Shown: in pieces, positions 58,823 through 64,000 of the stretch
Numbering within the stretch: the stretch's first letter is position 1
Layout: every line of letters starts with the position of its first letter
Assembly: GCF_002149015.1 (NCBI RefSeq)
Contig: NZ_NGFO01000008.1
Location: forward strand, 82,060 to 146,059
Source: Gordonia lacunae
GTDB taxonomy: Bacteria > Actinomycetota > Actinomycetes > Mycobacteriales > Mycobacteriaceae
Length of the DNA stretch: 64,000 bases
Reading direction: 5' to 3'
The notes under the pieces: model-generated
The model's database searches: none
What the model was told of the DNA's origin: nothing
Seen by the model: only the letters and a program-made list of their open reading frames with translations
Position numbers and translations under genes: made by a program

Positions 58823-58927
58823 CGTCGACCGTGCACCCGATCCCGTCGACCGTGCGCCCGTTTCCGTCGACCGTGCGCCCGATCCCGTCGACCGTGCGCC
58901 CGATCCCGTCGACTGTGCGCCGCGTGG
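58823..58927. repeat. Five tandem 21-bp repeats upstream of mraZ
   Basis: Units at 58823, 58844, 58865, 58886 and 58907, consensus CGTCGACCGTGCGCCCGATC plus one base. Units 3 and 4 are identical, units 1 and 2 differ by 1-3 bases and unit 5 is degenerate in its second half. Each contains the palindrome GTCGAC. It directly follows the distal box array, between mraZ and the DUF3040 terminator, and is non-coding as far as I can see. Confidence 0.9.
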
Positions 58928-58963
58928 TCGATCCAGTCCGCGCGAGGTGCCGACAGGAACATG

Positions 58964-58993
58964 AAAAAGCCGCGTGCCCGAAGGCACGCGGCT
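58964..58993 (-). terminator. Rho-independent terminator of the DUF3040 gene
   Basis: On the minus strand AGCCGCGTGCC / GGCACGCGGCT with a 4-base UUCG loop, followed directly by TTTTTCAT. This is the most classical terminator of the window, and it insulates mraZ from the upstream gene. Confidence 0.9.
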
Positions 58994-59059
58994 CAGTCGT
59001 ATGCGGTTGTCGCGGGAGTCGGTCAGTCGATCGACGAACGCGGAGTCGGGATCAGCGGA

Positions 59060-59464
59060 TCACTCCTGCTCGAACCGGCGGTTGAAACGCTCTTCCATCC
59101 GCTCGGACAGCTTGCGCTTGCCGCCGGACGACCCGGGTTGCTTCTTGCCGCCCCTGGGCGCCGACGAACCGGCTTCGGCCGTGTGGTTGCTGTCGCCCCA
59201 GAGAGCGAAGAGGCCTGCCCCGAACATCACCAGGAAGCCCAGCAGGCTCACTATCGGGAACCCGCCGATGTTGATGTTGACGATGAGTCCGCCGACCAGC
59301 ATCACCAGGCCGACGACGAAGATCGCCGCCGCCTGCAAGCGGCGCCGACCGCTCGACCTCCCCAGACGTCGACGCTTGACACTGGACGCAAACTTGGGGT
59401 CTTCCGCGTACAGCGCGCTCTCGATTTGTTCGAGCATGCGTTGCTCGTGCTCCGAAAGTGGCAC
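59060..59464 (-). CDS. DUF3040 membrane protein
   Basis: 134 residues. The N-terminal MPLSEHEQRMLEQIESALYAEDPKFAS is the DUF3040 signature seen in M. tuberculosis Rv2169c, and two hydrophobic helices follow (LQAAAIFVVGLVMLVGGLIV and FPIVSLLGFLVMFGAGLFALW). The C-terminus is basic and ends EERFNRRFEQE. It is conserved next to mraZ in actinobacteria. Function unknown. Start GTG at 59464. A TTTCAC-17-TATAGG promoter-like pair sits around 59530-59560 on the gene strand. Confidence 0.85.
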   Translation of the reverse strand: MPLSEHEQRMLEQIESALYAEDPKFASSVKRRRLGRSSGRRRLQAAAIFVVGLVMLVGGLIVNINIGGFPIVSLLGFLVMFGAGLFALWGDSNHTAEAGSSAPRGGKKQPGSSGGKRKLSERMEERFNRRFEQE

Positions 59465-59630
59465 CGACCCTCCTTCTCACTGATCCGTGACGCCGACGAA
59501 GGTCACCCGCGACCGGAAAGGCGTCTGCGCCTATATCGTCCCATGATACGAGGTGAAATCGACCGCGACCACCATTACTCGCCGTTGCAGATGACCGGCC
59601 GGTGTGAGAAACGGCAAAGTGTGGCCGGAT

Positions 59631-60110
59631 TCACGCCGTGGCCCCGATCTGCGGGGCTTCGAAACCGAGTTTCCCTTGCTCGTAGGCGATGACCATCGTC
59701 TCGACCTGACGCAGGAAGTCGAGCACGAGCAGACGCATTCCGGCCACGCTGTCGGGCTCGACCGTGCGGATGATGCCGGACTCGATCTTCATCCGCACCG
59801 GCGAGAGCGCGGCGAACCGGGCGGCGATCGGGGCCAGCTCCGGTGCGACCATGCCGATGCGGGTCCAGGCGTTCGATGTCGACGTCCTGCGTCGGACCGT
59901 GCCGATCGGTTCGTGGACGGCCAGCGCCGCGCCCGATGCGCGAAGGGCGACCAGATACAGCTGACGAAAACGCTCGGCGCCGTCATCGACGCCGTCGGCA
60001 TTGTCGAGGAGTAGATGCGCGCGCTCAAGGAGGTCGCGGGCGCGGCCGACCATCACCGGATCGACGGGCGCCGCGTGGGTGAGAGCTGTGGCACTGCGAT
60101 TCCTGGCCAT
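59631..60110 (-). CDS. SAV_6107-family HEPN-domain protein
   Basis: 159 residues, mostly helical. LERAHLLLDNADGVDDGAERFRQLYLVALRASGAALAVHEP is the SAV_6107-like HEPN pattern found in actinobacterial proteins next to the DUF3040/mraZ locus. The typical RNase R-x4-6-H motif of toxins is not seen. The ATG at 60110 has a perfect GAGGAGGAGG ribosome binding site; the frame also allows a start about 37 codons upstream. A consensus promoter lies 130 bases away and the leader contains a long hairpin. Function unknown. Confidence 0.75.
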   Translation of the reverse strand: MARNRSATALTHAAPVDPVMVGRARDLLERAHLLLDNADGVDDGAERFRQLYLVALRASGAALAVHEPIGTVRRRTSTSNAWTRIGMVAPELAPIAARFAALSPVRMKIESGIIRTVEPDSVAGMRLLVLDFLRQVETMVIAYEQGKLGFEAPQIGATA

Positions 60111-60140
60111 GGCGTCCTCCTCCTCGTGCGTGATGTGTGT

Positions 60141-60177
60141 GTCCGGCGGCAGACGCTTCCCTCGTCCGCCGCCGGAC
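60141..60177 (-). repeat. Long hairpin in the leader of the HEPN-like gene
   Basis: Stems GTCCGGCGGCGGAC and GTCTGCCGCCGGAC (13 pairs plus one G-U) with a 9-base loop GAGGGAAGC. It lies between the promoter (-10 at 60243-60248) and the ribosome binding site (about 60116-60125), thus inside the 5' leader. Could be an attenuator or a stabilising element. Confidence 0.75.
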
Positions 60178-60242
60178 CGTGTCGTGGATGAACGCGAACA
60201 GCTTGCGGAGGCACATTCATCGAACATCCGTTCGACACGTTC

Positions 60243-60271
60243 AATATAGCTAGCCCGGCGTCGGTGTTCAA
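60243..60271 (-). promoter_or_regulatory. Consensus-like sigma-A promoter of the HEPN-like gene
   Basis: On the minus strand TTGAAC (60266-60271), a 17-base spacer and TATATT (60243-60248). This is the best -35/-10 pair in the window. Transcription would start near 60236, leaving a 126-base leader. 60111-60500 (about 390 bp) otherwise holds no gene. Confidence 0.75.
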
Positions 60272-60500
60272 GACGTCTGTGACCCGAAACCGCCGCCGGC
60301 CTGTACAACGCCACCACCTGCGACCCGATTCCTGCCGAGTGTGCATCATCGGTAGGACAAGTCCCGGAAGTGGCCGGCGACGCGATGCCCGCGCCGGCGG
60401 GTGGCGCACCGTCGGCGATGCCGGGCGACCGCGCACGCGGGTCGCCGACGGCCCAGAGACCGACGACCCGGAGACCGACGACGCAGAGAACGGGAGTCCG

Positions 60501-61175
60501 TTGACGATCCGTCTGGTGAGCCTGACCGGCCAGGACGCCCGGGCATGGCTCGAGCCCGCACTGGAGATCTACGTGACCGCGATGAACTATCCGCGCGGTA
60601 CCGAGATCCACCGTGCCGGGCTCTGGCGCGAGCACATCGCCCGGCCCGGATGGCGCGCGGTGGGTGCGGTCGAGACCGTGAGTCCGTACGAGGCCCGCAC
60701 CATGCCGGCCGCGCGACGGCGGGTGGGCCCGCCGATCGGTGTCGGACCCGACGACCTGCTCGTGGGGATCGCCTACGGCTACACCGGCGCGACCGGTCAG
60801 TGGTGGAATCAGCAGCTACGACTCGGACTCCGCCAGACCGGCCGACCGCCCGAGACGATCGAGGCGATCGCCCGCGACTACTTCGAACTCACCGAGTTGC
60901 ACGTGCACCCCACCGCCCAGGGACGAGGGATCGGTCAGTGGCTCCTCGGTCGGCTTCTCGCCGACCGGCCCGAACGTCACGTTCTCCTCTCGACACCGGA
61001 GATCCCGGCCGAGGACAACCGGGCGTGGTCGCTGTATCGGCGGATGGGCTTCACCGACGTCCTGCGTCACTTCACCTTCACCGGCGACCCCCGTCCGTTC
61101 GCCTTCCTCGGACGCCCGCTTCCCCTCGAACTACAACCGCCGACCACGGCCCGCCGCGCCGAAGCAGGGAGCTGA
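60501..61175 (+). CDS. GNAT-family N-acetyltransferase
   Basis: 224 residues from the TTG at 60501, which has GGGAG about 7 bases before it. The frame opens earlier, but the upstream part is low-complexity. Matches the M. tuberculosis Rv2170 position and pattern: IRLVSLTGQDARAWLEPALEIY, GIAYGYTGATGQWWNQQLRLGL, and the acetyl-CoA loop ELTELHVHPTAQGRGIGQWLLGRLL (Q-x-x-G-x-G). Divergent from the HEPN-like gene and 1 base before the FAD oxidoreductase, so probably co-transcribed with it. Rv2170 has been reported as an acetyltransferase; this one's substrate is not known. Confidence 0.85.
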   Translation: MTIRLVSLTGQDARAWLEPALEIYVTAMNYPRGTEIHRAGLWREHIARPGWRAVGAVETVSPYEARTMPAARRRVGPPIGVGPDDLLVGIAYGYTGATGQWWNQQLRLGLRQTGRPPETIEAIARDYFELTELHVHPTAQGRGIGQWLLGRLLADRPERHVLLSTPEIPAEDNRAWSLYRRMGFTDVLRHFTFTGDPRPFAFLGRPLPLELQPPTTARRAEAGS

Positions 61176-61176
61176 C

Positions 61177-62796
61177 ATGCACGGAACCCGGCGTGACGCC
61201 GTCATCATCGGTGGGGGCCACAACGGGCTGATCGCCGCGGCCTATCTGGCACAGGCCGGACGGGAGGTGGAGGTCCTCGAGCGGGACGAGATCCCCGGCG
61301 GCGCCGTCTCTACCGTCGAACGGTTCCCCGGGCACCGGGTCGACCGCGGGTCGTCGTCGCACCTGATGATCCGCCACTCCCCCGTCCTCGACGATCTCGA
61401 GCTGGCCGCACACGGGCTGCGGTACGTCGACTGCGATCCGTGGGCGTTCGTCCCGGCGACCGAGTCGGCCCCGCCGATCATTTTCCGCACCGATCTCGAC
61501 GCCACCTGCGCGTCGATCGAGAATGCCTGTGGCGCTGCCGATGCCGCTGCCTACCGCCGATTCGTCGCGACATGGACGCCACGTGCCCGCGCGGTCATGG
61601 ACGCGTTCTACCAACCCGCGACGATGGGCCGGTTCGGCCGGGCGTTCGGCGGGCTCGGCGAGACCGCGACGACGGCGCGCACCGGATTCTTCGGCCGGCG
61701 GGGCGGCCGGGTGCTGAACCTCACCGCGGAGCTGATGGCCTCGGGCGACTCGCTGCTCGACGAATACTTCGACTCCGAACAGCTCAAGGCCGGACTGGCG
61801 TGGTTCGGCGCGCAGTCCGGGCCGCCGATGAGTGCCCCGGGCACCGCACCGATGATCGGCTTCGCCGCACTCATGCACCGGATTCCACCGGGCCGCGCGA
61901 TCGGTGGCAGCGGCGCCCTCACCGACGCACTCGTACACCGGCTCGACCACGACGGCGGCATCGTCTCGTGTGGCGACCCCGCGGTGTCGATCGCGCGGTG
62001 CGGCGACCACTGGCGGGTGCTCACCCGCGGTGGCGAAACCCGCTGTGCGGGCACCGTGATCAATGCCTGCCACGTGCTGACGACGCTGGATCTCCTCGCC
62101 GCCGGCGGTTACGACGCCGGCACCATCGACCGGTGGCGGCGCACGATCGTCGTCGGCAACGGAATCGGGATGGCCGTTCGGTTGGGGACGACGAGTCTGC
62201 CCGCGTACCGGGATCTGCCGGGCGACCTGCCCGAGCACGGCGTGCATTCCGCTCTCGGCCTGCTGGTCACCGACCGCGCCCATCTCACCCGAGCCCACGC
62301 CGCGGCGTCGGTGGGCGAGCTCCCGCCACGGCCCGCCGTGGTCGCGATGAGCTATTCGGCGATCGATCCGACACTCGCGCCGCCGGGCCGTTCCGTCATC
62401 AACCTGTGGGCGCAATGGCACCCGTACCGGCTGGCCGGGGACGACTGGCCGGCTGTGGCCGACCGTGCCGCGAAGGCCGTCTGCGACGAAGTCGACCGGC
62501 ATGCACCCGGTTTCGCCGAGTCGATCGCGCACCGCTACATCCAGACCCCGCGTGACCTCGCCGACGAGCTGGGTCTGATCGGCGGCAACATCATGCACGT
62601 CGAGATGTCCATCGACCAGATGTTCATGTGGCGTCCGACCCCCGACCTCGCGGGTCACCGGGTGCCCGGCGCCGACGGGCTGCTCCTCGCCGGCGCGTCG
62701 ACACACCCCGGCGGAGGCGTCACCGGCGCGAGCGGGTACATCGCCGCGCAGTCGGTCCTGCGGCGCGGGCGCCGGGGGTTCGGCCGCCGATCCTGA
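61177..62796 (+). CDS. FAD-dependent oxidoreductase (phytoene desaturase/CrtI-like)
   Basis: 539 residues. The N-terminal dinucleotide-binding fold VIIGGGHNGLIAAAYLAQAGREVEVLERD and the C-terminal signature VPGADGLLLAGASTHPGGGVTGASGYIAAQ place it in the phytoene-desaturase/NAD(P)-binding amine oxidase superfamily (as in carotenoid or retinol-saturase-like enzymes). MHVEMSIDQMFMWRPTPDLAGH precedes the C-terminal signature. No carotenoid genes flank it, so a carotenoid role is open. ATG at 61177, 1 base after the GNAT TGA, with AGGGAG upstream. Confidence 0.85.
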   Translation: MHGTRRDAVIIGGGHNGLIAAAYLAQAGREVEVLERDEIPGGAVSTVERFPGHRVDRGSSSHLMIRHSPVLDDLELAAHGLRYVDCDPWAFVPATESAPPIIFRTDLDATCASIENACGAADAAAYRRFVATWTPRARAVMDAFYQPATMGRFGRAFGGLGETATTARTGFFGRRGGRVLNLTAELMASGDSLLDEYFDSEQLKAGLAWFGAQSGPPMSAPGTAPMIGFAALMHRIPPGRAIGGSGALTDALVHRLDHDGGIVSCGDPAVSIARCGDHWRVLTRGGETRCAGTVINACHVLTTLDLLAAGGYDAGTIDRWRRTIVVGNGIGMAVRLGTTSLPAYRDLPGDLPEHGVHSALGLLVTDRAHLTRAHAAASVGELPPRPAVVAMSYSAIDPTLAPPGRSVINLWAQWHPYRLAGDDWPAVADRAAKAVCDEVDRHAPGFAESIAHRYIQTPRDLADELGLIGGNIMHVEMSIDQMFMWRPTPDLAGHRVPGADGLLLAGASTHPGGGVTGASGYIAAQSVLRRGRRGFGRRS

Positions 62797-62992
62797 CCCG
62801 CCGACCACCCGACCCGAGAAGCGCCCGGGACGCACCATGGGGTCGACCGCCGGCGGCGACCTGCCGCCGTGGGCTCGTGTGGGGCGTATCCCCGGTACGT
62901 TTTCGGGGCCGAGGCAGTTCGGGTCGTGGGGCCGGACACCCGACGCGGCGCGGCGCGATGGGTGACCCGCGCTTGCGCCGGGGTCTGGCACG

Positions 62993-63988
62993 ATGAGCAC
63001 CGTGCGTTCGTCGAATCCCGTACCGGGTGCGCCCGAGTCCCGCCGAGCCCGGCGCCTGTTGCCGTCCGCGGTGGCCGTCGCCCTCGTCGTCCTGTCCCCG
63101 CTGATGGCCGGTTGTCTCGAACGTTCGACGACGGTCGGTGACCGCTATTCGGGCAGCGTGGTCGTCGCGACCACCCCGGACAATCCGCGCGGAACACCCC
63201 AGTTCGATCTCCCCGAGTCGATGGTCGGACAGGTCTCGGTCACCGACTACCGGCAGGCGCCCGAGCGAGCCGACGCGCCGTCGTCGACCCCCGGCGCCGA
63301 ACCCGAGAACCCGACCGCACCCGAATCCCCGTCCCCCTCCGAGACCGCCGGGAACGACGACGCCGCGGACGGAAATCCCGACGAGGACGATCCCGCCGTC
63401 CGGGTGGGCACGCGAGCGACGTTCAGTGATCTCACGGCGGGTCAGTTCGCCCAGCTCGGCGACATCGTCGCCGATGCCTATGGCGACACCTCGCTCACGA
63501 TGGACCTCACCGCCAAGCGCAGCGGCGAGGTCGTGCGATTCCGGGGTGACACCGATCTGACCGAGCTCGTCCCGGATCGCGACTACGTTCAGCTGACCGT
63601 CACCTTCGGCGGACCGGTGACCGCGACGAACGGCGAACAGGTCGGCGAATCGACCGTGACCTGGACGCCCGCACCCGGTGAACCATCGGACTTCAGCGCC
63701 GACGCCACCTATCCGGACCCGGCGACCGCCGCGGTCAGCAGCTGGTCGTGGTTCGTCGCCCTGCTGTGCGTCGTGGTGGTCCTGGTGATCGTCCGGATCG
63801 CCTACACCAAGCGCTATCGCGGTCCGCGGCCCGGCCGCCCGGTGGCGACCACCAGTGCGCCGTCGACGATCTCCGGCGAGGGCCTCGCCGCTGCCGCCGA
63901 TCCCGCAGGAGCCGGGCGTGAGGGGGCGGGTCCGTCATCGGCACCGTCGCCGCCGCCCGCGGACCGAAAGCCGCCCGCCGGCCCGTGA
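62993..63988 (+). CDS. lppM: LppM-like lipoprotein with C-terminal membrane helix
   Basis: 331 residues. A basic signal region and hydrophobic segment (LLPSAVAVALVVLSPLMAGC) lead to the lipobox MAGC, then CLERSTTVGDRYSGSVVVATTP. The N-terminal half has an acidic, Pro/Ser-rich insertion of about 50 residues (SSTPGAEPENPTAPESPSPS), which typical LppM lacks. The C-terminal part resembles the LppM lipid-binding domain, followed by a membrane helix (SWFVALLCVVVVLVIVRIAY) and a Pro/Ala tail. M. tuberculosis LppM (Rv2171) sits two genes from Rv2169c and influences phagosome control and lipid traffic. 62797-62992 shows no gene. Confidence 0.85.
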   Translation: MSTVRSSNPVPGAPESRRARRLLPSAVAVALVVLSPLMAGCLERSTTVGDRYSGSVVVATTPDNPRGTPQFDLPESMVGQVSVTDYRQAPERADAPSSTPGAEPENPTAPESPSPSETAGNDDAADGNPDEDDPAVRVGTRATFSDLTAGQFAQLGDIVADAYGDTSLTMDLTAKRSGEVVRFRGDTDLTELVPDRDYVQLTVTFGGPVTATNGEQVGESTVTWTPAPGEPSDFSADATYPDPATAAVSSWSWFVALLCVVVVLVIVRIAYTKRYRGPRPGRPVATTSAPSTISGEGLAAAADPAGAGREGAGPSSAPSPPPADRKPPAGP

Positions 63989-64000
63989 TGTCGCCGCCGG

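Noticed and set aside
58823..58927. CRISPR array (tandem 21-bp units)
   Set aside because: Units are directly adjacent with no spacers, and there are no cas genes.
61078..63000. Long minus-strand frame (640 codons) opposite the FAD oxidoreductase
   Set aside because: Complementary frame of a clearly conserved gene. No ribosome binding site or domain.

Overview
The window is high-GC (roughly 68-70% by eye) actinobacterial chromosome. It carries a six-gene Mce operon with YrbE permeases, meso-DAP-type MurE, Wag31/DivIVA, SepF, an MTB12-like antigen and LppM, and its gene order closely follows Mycobacterium tuberculosis (treX-treY-treZ-ilvA-dnaE1-rluD-lspA-ansA-dinX-ileS, then wag31 to lppM). 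This points to a mycolic-acid actinomycete (Mycobacteriales), most likely Gordonia or a close relative. The genus is inference. No integrase, transposase, rRNA, tRNA or CRISPR array was recognised.

Layout. 1-3344 (+): end of treX and all of treY. 3460-12995 (-): complete mce operon (yrbEA, yrbEB, mceA-F, Mce-associated gene), which separates treY from treZ (13217-15097, +). 15.1-31 kb: a 36-residue DxDGDG peptide gene, ilvA, a secreted beta-propeller-like protein, dnaE1, a Ser/Thr kinase, rluD-lspA, two lipoproteins, asparaginase, dinB with a nitroreductase-like gene, and a TetR regulator with two matching operators. 31-36.6 kb: an ECF41-type sigma factor, a HEAT-like gene, and ileS behind a T-box riboswitch. 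36.7-58.5 kb (-): the division and cell-wall (dcw) cluster, transcribed as mraZ-rsmH-ftsL-ftsI-murE-murF'-small ORF-mraY-murD-ftsW-murG-murC-ftsQ-ftsZ-pgeF-yggS-sepF-yggT, then wag31. 58.5-64 kb: MraZ-box-like arrays, DUF3040, a HEPN-like protein, a GNAT enzyme, an FAD oxidoreductase and an LppM-like lipoprotein.

How the genes work together. The dcw genes carry UDP-MurNAc-tripeptide through lipid I and lipid II to septal transpeptidation, and supply the FtsZ ring with its SepF tether and Wag31 polar scaffold. TreX, TreY and TreZ convert glycogen to trehalose, the sugar used for mycolate transport. The Mce proteins form a lipid importer.

Most unusual points. (1) At the murF position there is only a diverged, stand-alone C-terminal MurF domain, followed by a 43-codon ORF overlapping its neighbours by four bases on both sides. 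(2) A 36-bp GC-rich repeat lies in frame in treY, pgeF and ftsW, always in the same chromosomal orientation. (3) A second, distal array of paired GTGGGG boxes lies upstream of mraZ, next to a five-copy 21-bp repeat. (4) The mce operon splits treXY from treZ. (5) There is an unannotated-looking 36-residue calcium-loop-like peptide gene.
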